Below, piece by piece: positions 8,857 through 18,707 of a DNA stretch of 64,000 bases (position 1 is its first letter; each line of letters starts with the position of its first letter). Location: NCBI GenBank assembly GCA_016205975.1, contig JACQSK010000005.1:1-64000 (forward strand). Direction: 5' to 3'. Source of the stretch: Candidatus Uhrbacteria bacterium (lineage in GTDB: Bacteria; Patescibacteria; ABY1; SG8-24; GWF2-40-263). The notes under the pieces were generated by a model that was not told the DNA's origin, ran no database searches, and saw nothing but the letters and a program-made list of their open reading frames with translations. The position numbers and the translations under genes are program-made.

Positions 8857-10878
8857 TTAGTAAAATACGGCGTAAAGCTGTTCTAGACTCTCAATTTTTA
8901 GCTGAGAAATAAGCTCAATTTTGTCTTGAAGCTGAGGAAAAAGATCCAAAATCTCTTCCTTCTTGGCTTGGTACTCCTCTGCACTTCTTCCGAGCTTCAC
9001 GGCCACAAGCATCCTGAGTGATGTTTGGGGATTGCTTGGATACAAGTCGATAGCTTGTTGCAGCAAGATCAGGGCTTCGTCTACTTTCCCTTGATCCAGA
9101 TAGACGGCCGCCAGAGGGGCATAAGCCTGTTGGTTTTTTGGATTCAGCGCAAGGGAACGCTCGAGAACCCGTTCGGCCTTCTGAAATTCTGTCGGTTCAA
9201 AATAACGCGCCTTGAGTTGAAAGAGGAGACCAAGCATGTTGCTTCCACGAAGATCATTCGGAGAACGGTTGACCGTATCCTCAAGCGCCTGAATGCCCAG
9301 GGTGAGCTCCTGCTTGATAGGCTCGGCAAACCGACCGCGTTCTTCCTCGCTCATTCTAAGAATCCATTTCGCCGTTTCACCGGCAAGGACGATCCGCCGG
9401 TAGTCTACCCCAATGGGCGAACCGCCACTGTTTACCTCGTACGCTGCCAGACGCTGTGTTGTGGTCGTCGCCGTCGCGACGAGGTCTGTCCTATTGGTCA
9501 TGATGGGATAGATAACGGTATGAAACAGAGTAAATGGAAGCGCCAAAGTCGCCACGCTGGCAAGAATGCCTCTCACACCACCTGCACCATGCAAGATAGC
9601 CAGTCGCCCATCTGATCGATCTTCCTGTGTGCTTACATAGGCTAGAACGAGTACGAAAAGAAACGAAGTGATGGTCACGTCAAACTCGGCCAGATTCTGA
9701 ACAAAGTAGACGGCCAAAAAGGTAAATACCAGGATGGGAACCCAGGCGTTGAGCCCCTTTTTGTGATACGCGCGCCAGATACTCCAAAGGGCAGTAACGA
9801 ACAAGACGAGATATGCCACAAGGCCCACGATACCCATCTCAACAAGCGTGTCCAAAATCTTATTGTGCGCTCGGTCAAACCAGTACTCCCCTCCGCACTC
9901 CAAAGAGCCGAAACATGAATCGTAATGAGCAAAGAAGGCGATAGGAAAATTTTCGGGGCCCCAGCCCAAGATTGGGCGCTCTTGAAACGCCTCCCAGGCA
10001 ACGGACCAAACCGCCAATCGTCCACCGGAGGAACGCTCGATGAACCATTCGTTAAAATAACTTCCAGGCTGAAAGACCTGGAAAGCGCTGACAACAAAAA
10101 GAAGGACGAGCCCAGCAAGCAAGGAGAATCCTATCCTTTTTGCCGTTCTGAATGGTTTTATCGCTATACACCACAACGCTACGGCAAGGATCAAGCCACC
10201 GATCATAGCAAGGGCAGCCGCTTGTGCGGTCGTTGAGAAAAGAATGAGGAGGAAAAAGACGGTCGTAAAAGTGCCGAAGAGTCTCCTGTTGCGTGAAGTT
10301 GCCGTGCAGGTCGTCATTGAGCTGGAAAATGCAGCGAAAATCAAGTACGTTCCAAAAAAAGTCGAGTTCCCGAGCGTGGCTCCTCCAAGCGTGTAGGCAA
10401 ACTGATCAGGAGAAATGAGGGTCAAAAAATAAAAGAGACTTACTGTCACCCCGACGATGCTCTGAATGAAAAAAATCTTTCTCCAGTCGTCTTGTGTTTT
10501 AAAAACCGTAGACGCCACAAAAAAAATGATCCCAAGGTGCAACCACACGAGGACTCCTGTGATACGAACGGTGCTTGCCCAGAAACTAAAAAAGGGATCC
10601 ACGCCCAATACCGTGGCAAGGACCAACACCGTGAGGTACGCGCAAAACGCTAAGCCTACACGCGTCATCTTGGGCCGCCACTGTGGGGAACAGGCGACGA
10701 GCCAAAGGAAACAGACGAGCACGACTTCAGAAATACCCATGAGAAAGAAGACTTTCGTGGAGTCGAAAAAAAAGTCTAAGGGCTTCCAAAAGACGAGGGG
10801 GGTAAACAACAGGGCGTACACACCGAGTCGAATGCACTGAAGTGGGATGGGCTCTTTCTTATCCGGTAGCTGAAACAT
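8857..10878 (-). CDS. O-antigen ligase/polymerase-like membrane protein with C-terminal TPRs (paralogue 1)
   Basis: A 673-residue protein with about 10-12 transmembrane helices followed by a soluble C-terminal tail. The large periplasmic loop contains GWGPENF and a WFDRAHNKILD motif, matching the Wzy/WaaL (Wzy_C) superfamily, which joins lipid-linked glycans to each other or to an acceptor. The C-terminal third has TPR units (ALNPKNQQAYAPLAAVYLDQ). It belongs to three tandem paralogues, with a 6-nt gap to the upstream one. Whether it acts as polymerase, ligase or protein O-glycosyltransferase cannot be decided from sequence alone. Confidence 0.85.
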   Translation of the reverse strand: MFQLPDKKEPIPLQCIRLGVYALLFTPLVFWKPLDFFFDSTKVFFLMGISEVVLVCFLWLVACSPQWRPKMTRVGLAFCAYLTVLVLATVLGVDPFFSFWASTVRITGVLVWLHLGIIFFVASTVFKTQDDWRKIFFIQSIVGVTVSLFYFLTLISPDQFAYTLGGATLGNSTFFGTYLIFAAFSSSMTTCTATSRNRRLFGTFTTVFFLLILFSTTAQAAALAMIGGLILAVALWCIAIKPFRTAKRIGFSLLAGLVLLFVVSAFQVFQPGSYFNEWFIERSSGGRLAVWSVAWEAFQERPILGWGPENFPIAFFAHYDSCFGSLECGGEYWFDRAHNKILDTLVEMGIVGLVAYLVLFVTALWSIWRAYHKKGLNAWVPILVFTFLAVYFVQNLAEFDVTITSFLFVLVLAYVSTQEDRSDGRLAILHGAGGVRGILASVATLALPFTLFHTVIYPIMTNRTDLVATATTTTQRLAAYEVNSGGSPIGVDYRRIVLAGETAKWILRMSEEERGRFAEPIKQELTLGIQALEDTVNRSPNDLRGSNMLGLLFQLKARYFEPTEFQKAERVLERSLALNPKNQQAYAPLAAVYLDQGKVDEALILLQQAIDLYPSNPQTSLRMLVAVKLGRSAEEYQAKKEEILDLFPQLQDKIELISQLKIESLEQLYAVFY

Positions 10879-10884
10879 ACTTCG

Positions 10885-12954
10885 CTAAAAAGAAGCATCG
10901 TAATAAAAACGGAAAAGCAGACTCTCTTTTTGTTCTTTCTGGCTGGTATCCATTCGAAGATACGGTTCTATCGTGAGGGAGACCGTTGGATCAAGAAGGG
11001 CAAACGTCTCCAGCGTTGTGCCCAATCTCTGCGCTTCACCCGCCATCTTCAAGGTAAGCAGATAACGCAGTTGCGATGTGCGAACCTGTTGATCCAGCGC
11101 CAATGCCTGCTCTGCCAAACGCAGCGCATCTTCATTTTTCCCTTGATCTAAGGAGAGACCCACAAGGCCCCAATACGGTAACGGGTTCTTGGGAAAGCGA
11201 GAAATCGCTTGAAGGAGGATCACCTCAGCCTCTTGATATTTCTCTTGTTCGAATGTCCGTCCCCAAATCTGATACACAAAGGCGAGATCAAGATAGGCGC
11301 GCAAGAAAAAGGGCGAGTGTTGAATCGTGTCACGGAGTCCTTGTTCTGAGAGTAGGAGCTCCCTTGTGAATGATGCCTCTAATCGAGCGGCGGCCTCATC
11401 CTCTAAATCCAAAATAACGGTCGCTGTTTGAGCAGCAAGCATGGACCGCCGCAGGTCAATCCCCTGAAACGACCGAGTGACAGCTTCTTCGTAGGCTGAG
11501 ATGCGTTCTGAAAAAAGCGTTGCTTGCGCGGCCTCTGATGTGGCAATGTTCGCACGTACTGGGCTCACCACAAACCAATAAAATAAAAAGGGGAGTAAAA
11601 GGGTCACCAGAGAAGCGACCAATGGGAGATGGCCATTGGCGGCTCTCCCATCGTCTCCTGTTGAAGACTCGGTTTCTGGGCGCACAACAAATGAGATGAA
11701 CGCTAACAATAAGAGAAAGAAGTACAGACTGGTGAGCGTGTCGAAGACTGTAAGATTTTGAACGAAATACGCCAAGAGAACAGACGTGAACAGTGCAAAA
11801 ACGGAGCGAGATACCCGGTGACGGCGCATGGCCTGCCAGAGGTTCATCGTTCCCAAAACGAACAGGCTGAGATAAAAACCCAAACCGACAATACCGGACT
11901 CAACAAAGACGTCGAGAACCTTATTATGAGCACGATCAAACCACACCTCTCCACCACACGCCGGCGATCCCAAACATGGGTTATAGTACTTCTGAAAAAC
12001 ATCCTGATAATTTTCTGGTCCCCACCCAAACAACGGACGCTCGAGGATTCCCTGCCAGGCAATATTCCACAAGATAAATCTTGTTTCGCCTGAACGATCC
12101 ACGACCGCCTGTCGCACCTGACTTCCCGGTTGCAACAAAAGAAACCACAGGACCATAAATGTTCCCGCAAGCGACAAAAGGAGGATGGCTCCCGATATTC
12201 TCTTCAAACGGTTTTCTTGATCTGAGAACAAAAAGAGCGCGAGGAATAAAATACACCCACCGAAAAAAGCAAACTGCGCAGCTTGCGCGGTCGTCAGAAA
12301 CAAAGCGAGGCTGAGTAAACCTGTCGCAACCATCCAAAGTAGACGCCTGTTCTTCATTTTCTCTGTCAGGACAAGGAATGCCCCAAAGCTTATTTGAAAT
12401 AACAAGTACGTTCCAAAAAATGACGAATTCCCCAGGGTTGAGCCTCCTTTGGATCTTGAAAAAAGAGCCGTGGCTTCTGGAAAAGCAAGTGAAAGAAGAA
12501 AGATGAGTGAGACGACGATGGCCGTATAAACAGAGACCTCAAAAATCGTCTTCCATTGTTTTGAAGAATGGACCATTCCGATCGTGATCGTAAACAAGGC
12601 TCCCAAATGTAGCCAGACAAGAAGGCTCGTCGAACGTGAGGCGCTCCCCCAAAAACTCAGGAGAACATTTTCACCAATGAGACCTGAAAATAATTGAACA
12701 CCTATAAAAGAGAGAACGAGTAACCCGAGCGCGGTGAAGCGCGGTCGCCATTTCGGGGAGCGCCAGGCGCTCCAGACAAAACACAACAGCGCCAACTCAG
12801 CTATAGCCAGAAAGAAATATACTTTTGAACTGCTGGAGTAGTAGTAGAGATAGGGCCAGTACACGAGCGGGGTCAACAGGGACAAAAAAAGCAGAGCTCG
12901 AGTCATGGAAGGAAAAGAAAGCTCTGTCTCCGTTACAATCTTCTTACTGGTCAT
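10885..12954 (-). CDS. O-antigen ligase/polymerase-like membrane protein with C-terminal TPRs (paralogue 2)
   Basis: The start is chosen at the ATG at 12954 (MTSKKIV), giving 689 residues. A longer form from 12996 would overlap the upstream gene's end. The architecture matches its neighbours: about 12 hydrophobic helices, GWGPENY and WFDRAHNKVLD in the large loop, then TPR-like helices (YWGLVGLSLDQGKNEDAL). It sits 17 nt after the upstream paralogue. The family catalyses transfer of polyprenyl-linked glycans. The separate acceptor specificity of each copy is unknown. Confidence 0.84.
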   Translation of the reverse strand: MTSKKIVTETELSFPSMTRALLFLSLLTPLVYWPYLYYYSSSSKVYFFLAIAELALLCFVWSAWRSPKWRPRFTALGLLVLSFIGVQLFSGLIGENVLLSFWGSASRSTSLLVWLHLGALFTITIGMVHSSKQWKTIFEVSVYTAIVVSLIFLLSLAFPEATALFSRSKGGSTLGNSSFFGTYLLFQISFGAFLVLTEKMKNRRLLWMVATGLLSLALFLTTAQAAQFAFFGGCILFLALFLFSDQENRLKRISGAILLLSLAGTFMVLWFLLLQPGSQVRQAVVDRSGETRFILWNIAWQGILERPLFGWGPENYQDVFQKYYNPCLGSPACGGEVWFDRAHNKVLDVFVESGIVGLGFYLSLFVLGTMNLWQAMRRHRVSRSVFALFTSVLLAYFVQNLTVFDTLTSLYFFLLLLAFISFVVRPETESSTGDDGRAANGHLPLVASLVTLLLPFLFYWFVVSPVRANIATSEAAQATLFSERISAYEEAVTRSFQGIDLRRSMLAAQTATVILDLEDEAAARLEASFTRELLLSEQGLRDTIQHSPFFLRAYLDLAFVYQIWGRTFEQEKYQEAEVILLQAISRFPKNPLPYWGLVGLSLDQGKNEDALRLAEQALALDQQVRTSQLRYLLTLKMAGEAQRLGTTLETFALLDPTVSLTIEPYLRMDTSQKEQKESLLFRFYYDASF

Positions 12955-12971
12955 AGAGAAAGAGAAACCCC

Positions 12972-15002
12972 TTATGGATAAAACTGTTGCAGCCAATCGA
13001 CCTTCACCGCTTCCAAATCCTTCATGGAAACAACCTCGTCGATCTTTGTGACAAAGGCCGGTTGCGCTTCCTTTGCGCGCTCGACTGCTTGCTCTAACCG
13101 CTGCACATCCCCAAGGTACCTTAGAATAACAAGATTCAATAGATGCGATTTCGTGACGTCGGGATTCAAGGCCAAGGCCGCCTCTGTTAAACCAGCGGCT
13201 TCTTCGACTCTCCCTTGTTCAAGATACACAGACGCCAAGGCCCATATGGGTAACGGGTTGCTCGCATTGAGCTCCACGGCTTCTTTGAGGATTCCCTCGG
13301 CCTTCTGAAAAAGACTTGCGTCAAACAACCTTGCCTCAAGCTGATACAACTTGCCAAGTCCCAGGTAACTGCGCAAATCTCTGTGCGGACGGTTGATGGT
13401 GTCGAGCAAGGCGTTTTCAGCCAACTGAATCTCGCGGCGAGCATACGAGGCAACGCCCATCACGCTCTCCCGCGGACTGACCCAAAGGATATCCGCCGTA
13501 CCGCTGGCAAGAAAATATCGGCGCCGGTCAATCCCCATAGCAGAACCGTTCAATGCTCGTTCGTAGGCTCTCAAATGGTCATCCACGACTTGCGGGGCGA
13601 TTGCCTCGGTCGTTAACCTGTTGGCTTTCACGGGCTGGATGACAAAAAATAAAAAGGCGAAGGGAAACAAAACGGTTGCGAGCGCGGGAACAATACCGGG
13701 CGTCCGCGTCGTCCTCACAGGGAAATCTTTCTCGTGGGGAAAAAGGCTATCGGAAGAACTCATAGCTGCCAATACCAAGACAAAGAACAGCAAAGACGTC
13801 ACCCCATCAACCGACGTCAGATTCTGTACAAAATAGACAACAAGCATCGTCGTAAGAATGGCTGGAATCGCCCCGCGCTGTTTGCGCGCGACGATCGGTC
13901 TCCACACCTGTACGATCGCTGTGATAAAAAGCGCAAGATAGACAAGCAACCCAATGACTCCGGAATCCACAGCCACATCAAGCAAGGCATTGTGCGCGCT
14001 GTCAAACCAAATCTCGCCGCCGCAGGCTGGTGATCCCAGGCAGGGATGATAATAATCCTGTTCAACAAATCCGAAGTTGTCCGGACCCCATCCTAACCAC
14101 GGCCGTTCCTTGATCCCCTGCCAAGCCATGTCCCAAACAGCAAAACGAGCGTTGGAAGTCTGTTCAATAAAATACTGACGGATCGCGCTTTGCGGTTGAA
14201 ACAGCGAAAAACCAACAAACAGGAACGCGATCAAAAGACTGCCCAGCATGGCGTACCCCGTCGTCCGTTGTCTATGAGATGCCCCAAGACTGATCAGCAG
14301 AAGAGAGGCGAGTAAGACTAGGCCGCCCAAGAAAGACATCTGGGCCGCGTTCGCGTCAATGGAAAAAAGAACACTGACAAAAATGAGGAAAGCAACCGCG
14401 GCATACCAACGTAAGAATGGCTTGCGCGCCTGCGTAAAAAGATAGACGCAAAAAAAGATGGGGAACAGGAGATAGGTTCCAAAAAAAGTCGAGTTGCCGA
14501 AGGTTGCCCCAAAACTTGCGTCGTACAAGAACTCAATTCCAAAGAGTGACAAGAAATGAGCGACAGTAACGACGAGCGCCACAAGCGTAGAGATAAAGAA
14601 CACCTGCTCCCAAGCGGCCCTCGTTTGAAACACGCTCGTCGCAATAAAAAAAATGGCAACGAGATGAAGCCAAAGCAGGCTGCCAGTGGACCGAGCAAAG
14701 TCACTCCAGAAACTCACTAACGGATCAACTCCTATGAGAGAACTCCATAAAAGAACGAACAGAAAAACCAACAACGTCTTCCCCACAGAGTTCCATCTCA
14801 AAAGTCTCCGAGGATCTTTCCAAATGAGCCAGACAAAAGCAAGTACGGTCAGCTCGGCCACGAACAAAACGAAATGCGTCTTTGTCGATGAATGCGGATA
14901 AACGAATCCGCTCCAAAAAATCAACGGCGTAAACAGCAAAAGACCCATCCCCGTCTGGACGGCGCGCAATAAAAAATTCTTTTCTCTCTCTGTTTGAATC
15001 AT
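12972..15002 (-). CDS. O-antigen ligase/polymerase-like membrane protein with C-terminal TPRs (paralogue 3)
   Basis: A 676-residue protein and the first gene of the minus-strand operon, divergent from the epimerase at 15059. It has multiple membrane helices, the GWGPDNFGF motif and the variant WFDSAHNALLD, in which the Arg of the other two copies (DRAHN) is Ser. A C-terminal TPR region follows (PLPIWALASVYLEQGRVEEA). The family role is glycan polymerisation or ligation on the outer face of the membrane. The substitution in the conserved loop may mark a change in specificity. Confidence 0.84.
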   Translation of the reverse strand: MIQTEREKNFLLRAVQTGMGLLLFTPLIFWSGFVYPHSSTKTHFVLFVAELTVLAFVWLIWKDPRRLLRWNSVGKTLLVFLFVLLWSSLIGVDPLVSFWSDFARSTGSLLWLHLVAIFFIATSVFQTRAAWEQVFFISTLVALVVTVAHFLSLFGIEFLYDASFGATFGNSTFFGTYLLFPIFFCVYLFTQARKPFLRWYAAVAFLIFVSVLFSIDANAAQMSFLGGLVLLASLLLISLGASHRQRTTGYAMLGSLLIAFLFVGFSLFQPQSAIRQYFIEQTSNARFAVWDMAWQGIKERPWLGWGPDNFGFVEQDYYHPCLGSPACGGEIWFDSAHNALLDVAVDSGVIGLLVYLALFITAIVQVWRPIVARKQRGAIPAILTTMLVVYFVQNLTSVDGVTSLLFFVLVLAAMSSSDSLFPHEKDFPVRTTRTPGIVPALATVLFPFAFLFFVIQPVKANRLTTEAIAPQVVDDHLRAYERALNGSAMGIDRRRYFLASGTADILWVSPRESVMGVASYARREIQLAENALLDTINRPHRDLRSYLGLGKLYQLEARLFDASLFQKAEGILKEAVELNASNPLPIWALASVYLEQGRVEEAAGLTEAALALNPDVTKSHLLNLVILRYLGDVQRLEQAVERAKEAQPAFVTKIDEVVSMKDLEAVKVDWLQQFYP

Positions 15003-15019
15003 ACGTAAACTTAGCCGTA

Positions 15020-15049
15020 TTGTGTCCTTTTTTTAAAAACATGTAAAAT
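15020..15049 (+). promoter_or_regulatory. Promoter of the main glycan operon (likely leaderless)
   Basis: A -35 box TTGTGT (15020-15025), an 18-bp spacer and a -10 box TAAAAT (15044-15049) end 9 nt before the ATG at 15059. Transcription would start at or next to the start codon. Confidence 0.55.
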
Positions 15050-15058
15050 GCGGTCGCT

Positions 15059-16024
15059 ATGGATAAACCAAAGACGATTCTCGTTACCGGAGGCGCGGGC
15101 TTTATCGGCTCCCACGTTGCGAGGAAATTGATCGCATCGGGTCACGAGGTTGTCCTCGTAGACAACTTCAGTCCCTACTACGACCCATCGCTTAAGGAAG
15201 CCAGAATCGCCATCCTCCTCAAAGATCTCCCTTTCACCCTGTACCGAAACGACGTCCAGGACGCGCCAGCCATGCGCAAAATTTTTGAAACACACAAACC
15301 GGATCTCATTTGCCACCAAGCCGCGCAAGCTGGCGTGCGCTACGCCATACAAGACCCGTTTGCCTACGGAGAGAGTAACCTCATGGGAACGCTCACACTC
15401 CTCGAGCTGTCAAAACAATTCGGGGTCAAGGGCATCGTCATGGCCTCAAGCTCCTCAATCTATGGCGACGCCGCACACTATCCTGTCAAAGAAACAGATG
15501 TCGCGGATAAACCGATTTCGCTCTACGCCGCAACGAAGCGTGCCTGCGAACTCATGGCCTACTCTTATCATCATCTCTACCAACTTCCCATCACCTGCCT
15601 GCGCTTCTTTACCGTGTACGGCCCATGGGGGCGACCTGACATGGCGCTTTTTTCATTTACAAAAGCGGCGCTCGAAGGAAAACCAATCGATGTATATGGA
15701 CAAGGAGACATGGCACGCGACTTTACCTACATCGACGATATCACCGACGGCGTCGTCAAAGCTCTCGAAAAAAATCTTCCATGGGCCGCACTCAACTTGG
15801 GCCGGGGCAAACCTGAATCCTTGATGCATACGATCGAGCTCGTTGAGTCTGCAACAGGAAAGACGCTTGAAAAAAAACTTCTTCCCATGCAACCTGGAGA
15901 CGTGAAGCAGACATGGGCGGATATCACGCAGGCGAAGGCACTCCTTGGATGGGAACCCAACGTGAACCTCGAAAAGGGTGTCCCAAAATTCGTCGAGTGG
16001 TACAGAGAATATTATGGCGTCTAA
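15059..16024 (+). CDS. UDP-glucuronate 4-epimerase-like NAD-dependent epimerase
   Basis: A 321-residue extended short-chain dehydrogenase. The Rossmann motif GGAGFIG is at residues 11-17, the SSSSIYG active-site region at about 130-136 and the catalytic YAATK at 156-160. The segments NFSPYYDPSLKEAR and HQAAQAGVRYAIQDP are typical of UDP-glucuronate 4-epimerases, which interconvert UDP-GlcA and UDP-GalA. It opens a plus-strand operon of about 16 kb, and the next gene starts 11 nt before its stop. The nucleotide-sugar dehydrogenase at 24886 could supply its substrate. Another UDP-sugar epimerase activity is possible. Confidence 0.85.
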   Translation: MDKPKTILVTGGAGFIGSHVARKLIASGHEVVLVDNFSPYYDPSLKEARIAILLKDLPFTLYRNDVQDAPAMRKIFETHKPDLICHQAAQAGVRYAIQDPFAYGESNLMGTLTLLELSKQFGVKGIVMASSSSIYGDAAHYPVKETDVADKPISLYAATKRACELMAYSYHHLYQLPITCLRFFTVYGPWGRPDMALFSFTKAALEGKPIDVYGQGDMARDFTYIDDITDGVVKALEKNLPWAALNLGRGKPESLMHTIELVESATGKTLEKKLLPMQPGDVKQTWADITQAKALLGWEPNVNLEKGVPKFVEWYREYYGV

Positions 16025-17123
16025 AGACACTACACGTGTCGCGGTCTTTTTCACGCACGGCGTTTCTCTCGAGCTTTGGGATCAGCGCGGCATGCTCTCC
16101 AGAGAGCTCGCGTTTTATCAAGCTCTCGCACAGACGGGTTTGGACGTGTGTTTGTATACCTATGGAAAAAATGATGGCCGATACCGAGATCTACTGGGAC
16201 CAAATCTCACTCTCGCGGAAAAACCATGTCATTGCCCAGCTTCTCACTACGCGTTCATGCTGCCATTTGTCTATTGGAAGCGCTTACGCAAAGCCGACCT
16301 ATTACGAATTCATCAAGTCGCTGGAGCCATCCCAGCCCTGCTCGCGCATTGGCTTTGGCGAAAACCTCTGATTGTCCGCGCGGGATTCCATTGGTACCGC
16401 TTTGCCAAGCGGCAAGGTGCCTCGTGGCTTAAACTGAAGATGATCTCTTTGATCGAGTGGCTTACTTACAAAAGCGCCACGGCAATCATTCACACCACGC
16501 AAGAGGACGCGGACTTCGTCGCGGATCGATATCATGTCCCACGAGCAAAGATTCACGTCATCCCAAACTGGATCGACACGCAGATGTTTCGTCCCATGAG
16601 TGTCGATAAAAACCCTCGTAGCGTCTGTTTTGTTGGCAGGCTCGAGGAACAAAAAAACCTCCACGCGCTTGTGGAGGCCATACAGGGACTGGGGGCACAG
16701 TTGATTGTGTACGGAGAAGGATCTCTGCGCGAATCGCTCGAGCAACAAGCTCGCGACCTCCACGTCCCTGTCAAGTTCCGCGGCCATATCGCCAATAAAG
16801 AGCTTCCACGAGCTTTGAATGCATGTGAGATCTTCGTCCTCCCTTCCCTCTACGAAGGCAACCCGAAGGCTCTGCTAGAAGCCATGGCCTGCGGACTCCC
16901 GGTAATCGGGACGAACGTCGAAGGGATTGCGTCTGTACTACAAAATCACGAAACGGGACTCGTGTGTGAAATAACTGTCGATTCGCTCAAAGAAGCGTTA
17001 ACACAACTCTTGAACGACCACGACCTCCAAAAACAAATTGGAGACCGGGCACGCAACGATATTCTGGCAACCTCTTCACTTGAACAAGCCGTCCAAACAG
17101 AACTCACCCTCTACCCTGTATGA
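16014..17123 (+). CDS. Glycosyltransferase family 4
   Basis: The start is set at the ATG at 16014 (MASKDTTRVAVFF), which overlaps the epimerase stop by 11 nt; an upstream ATG at 15978 would overlap further. The 369-residue GT-B protein ends with a typical GT1/GT4 nucleotide-sugar domain: VCFVGRLEEQKNLHALVEA, LPSLYEGNPKALLEAMACG and PVIGTNVEGI. It should add a sugar to a lipid-linked glycan on the cytoplasmic side. Donor and acceptor are not predictable. It overlaps the following methyltransferase by ATGA. Confidence 0.88.
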   Translation: MASKDTTRVAVFFTHGVSLELWDQRGMLSRELAFYQALAQTGLDVCLYTYGKNDGRYRDLLGPNLTLAEKPCHCPASHYAFMLPFVYWKRLRKADLLRIHQVAGAIPALLAHWLWRKPLIVRAGFHWYRFAKRQGASWLKLKMISLIEWLTYKSATAIIHTTQEDADFVADRYHVPRAKIHVIPNWIDTQMFRPMSVDKNPRSVCFVGRLEEQKNLHALVEAIQGLGAQLIVYGEGSLRESLEQQARDLHVPVKFRGHIANKELPRALNACEIFVLPSLYEGNPKALLEAMACGLPVIGTNVEGIASVLQNHETGLVCEITVDSLKEALTQLLNDHDLQKQIGDRARNDILATSSLEQAVQTELTLYPV

Positions 17124-17749
17124 ATCGTCTCCTCGTCCGGCTCGCGCTAAAGCTTCACAACTTCAGCTACAAACTTGCTAGCCACTTCGCCCTCCAGGCC
17201 GAGGGGGACTTGCATCCCAAGCATCAGCTGATGAATTACCACCTTTTTTTTCTCAATCACATTCGCTCGAGTGACCGCGTCCTGGACATCGGATGTGGGA
17301 ACGGAGCGCTCGCCTATGACCTCGCAGGAAAAGCGAGCCATGTCGTTGGGATCGACCTCAACGCAAAAAATCAAGCAATGTGGACATATCGGTTCGAACG
17401 TGAGAATCTTGCATATCACTTTGGCGATGCCACAACGTTCTCTCCACAGGAACGATTTGATGTCGTTGTACTCTCAAACGTTCTCGAACATATTGAACAT
17501 CGTGTCGAGTTCCTCACCAAGATCAAACACCTCGCTCCCTTATTCCTCATCCGCGTCCCCATGTTCGATCGCGATTGGATCACGCTCTATAAAAAGGAGC
17601 TCGGACTCGAATACCGACTCGACAAGACACATTTCACTGAATACACTTCGGAAAGCTTCGACAATGAACTGACCGCCGCGGGTTATACGGTTGAATCATC
17701 TTCGATTCAATTCGGAGAAATTTGGGCGGTTGTGAAACGACATGAGTAA
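17120..17749 (+). CDS. Class I SAM-dependent methyltransferase
   Basis: A 209-residue protein with the SAM-binding motif VLDIGCGNGALAYDL (about residues 54-68), an acidic strand end (VVGIDLNAK) and the VVLSNVLEHIEH segment of Methyltransf_11/23-type enzymes. It sits inside the glycan operon with ATGA overlap upstream and 8-nt overlap downstream. A role in sugar or glycan methylation is likely, but the target is unknown. Confidence 0.85.
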   Translation: MNRLLVRLALKLHNFSYKLASHFALQAEGDLHPKHQLMNYHLFFLNHIRSSDRVLDIGCGNGALAYDLAGKASHVVGIDLNAKNQAMWTYRFERENLAYHFGDATTFSPQERFDVVVLSNVLEHIEHRVEFLTKIKHLAPLFLIRVPMFDRDWITLYKKELGLEYRLDKTHFTEYTSESFDNELTAAGYTVESSSIQFGEIWAVVKRHE

Positions 17750-18704
17750 AAAACGAGCTCTCATTACTGGTGTCACGGGTTTTGTCGGTCCACATCTGGC
17801 TGATTTGTTATTGTCGCAAGGCGATGTTGATGTGATGGGTACCTACCGAGATTCCCAGAATCTACAAACGCTCGGACCGCTTCGTGATCGAATCGAGCTC
17901 TATCCCATGGATCTCACCGACCAAGCGACGGTTCAAGAAACACTCACGCAAGCCCGACCGGATTATCTTTTCCATCTTGCGGCACAATCAAACGTTGCCC
18001 AGTCCTGGAAAAAATCCGCACAGACCTTTGACGTCAATGTCCTGGGGACCATCCATCTCTTTGAAGCGATTCGGACACTCGCTCTGGATCCCGTCATCCA
18101 AATTGCTTGTTCGTCCGAGCAATATGGACTTGTTGCACAAGAGGACCTCCCGGTAACAGAGGAAACCGCTTTCCATCCCCTCTCGCCTTACGCTGTCTCT
18201 CGCGTAACTGTCGATCTGCTGAGCTATCAATACTTCAAAAGCTATGGCCTGCAAGCTATTCGCACAAGAGCTTTCAATCACACAGGACCTGGACAGGGTG
18301 ACCAGTTTGTCTGTTCTCGATTCGCAAAAAAAATCGCCGAGATTGAAAAAGGGATTGCTCCCGCCGTCCTGACGGTCGGAAATCTTGAGGCGGTCCGCGA
18401 TTTTACTGACGTCCGTGACGTCGTTCGTGCCTATGCCATGAGCGTCGTTAAAGGGAAACCTGGTGAAACGTATGTCATCGCCTCTGGAGTGGGCAGGTCT
18501 ATACGAGAGGTGTTGGAACGCCTCTTGAGAATGTCACGCGTTCCTATCCTTGTGGAAATAGATCCTGCTCTGCTTCGACCATCAGACGTCCCAGCCCTGT
18601 ACGGTGCGAGCGACAAGTTTAAAGAGGCGACTGATTGGAAACCGGAAATCCCATTTGAACAAACGCTCAGCGATCTGCTCGATTACTGGAGAGCGCGCGT
18701 TTAA
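17742..18704 (+). CDS. GDP-4-dehydro-6-deoxy-D-mannose reductase-like (Rmd family)
   Basis: A 320-residue extended SDR with GVTGFVG at residues 10-16 and SSEQYG at 124-129. The motifs FHLAAQSNVAQSW and RTRAFNHTGPGQ are typical of Rmd/Gmd-type enzymes. Rmd reduces the Gmd product to GDP-D-rhamnose, and gmd is at 21858. Oddly, the catalytic YxxxK reads Y150-A-V-S-R154 (codon CGC), with arginine replacing the usual lysine. Activity may therefore be altered, or it may act as a related epimerase/reductase. Confidence 0.78.
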   Translation: MSKKRALITGVTGFVGPHLADLLLSQGDVDVMGTYRDSQNLQTLGPLRDRIELYPMDLTDQATVQETLTQARPDYLFHLAAQSNVAQSWKKSAQTFDVNVLGTIHLFEAIRTLALDPVIQIACSSEQYGLVAQEDLPVTEETAFHPLSPYAVSRVTVDLLSYQYFKSYGLQAIRTRAFNHTGPGQGDQFVCSRFAKKIAEIEKGIAPAVLTVGNLEAVRDFTDVRDVVRAYAMSVVKGKPGETYVIASGVGRSIREVLERLLRMSRVPILVEIDPALLRPSDVPALYGASDKFKEATDWKPEIPFEQTLSDLLDYWRARV

Positions 18705-18707
18705 CCT

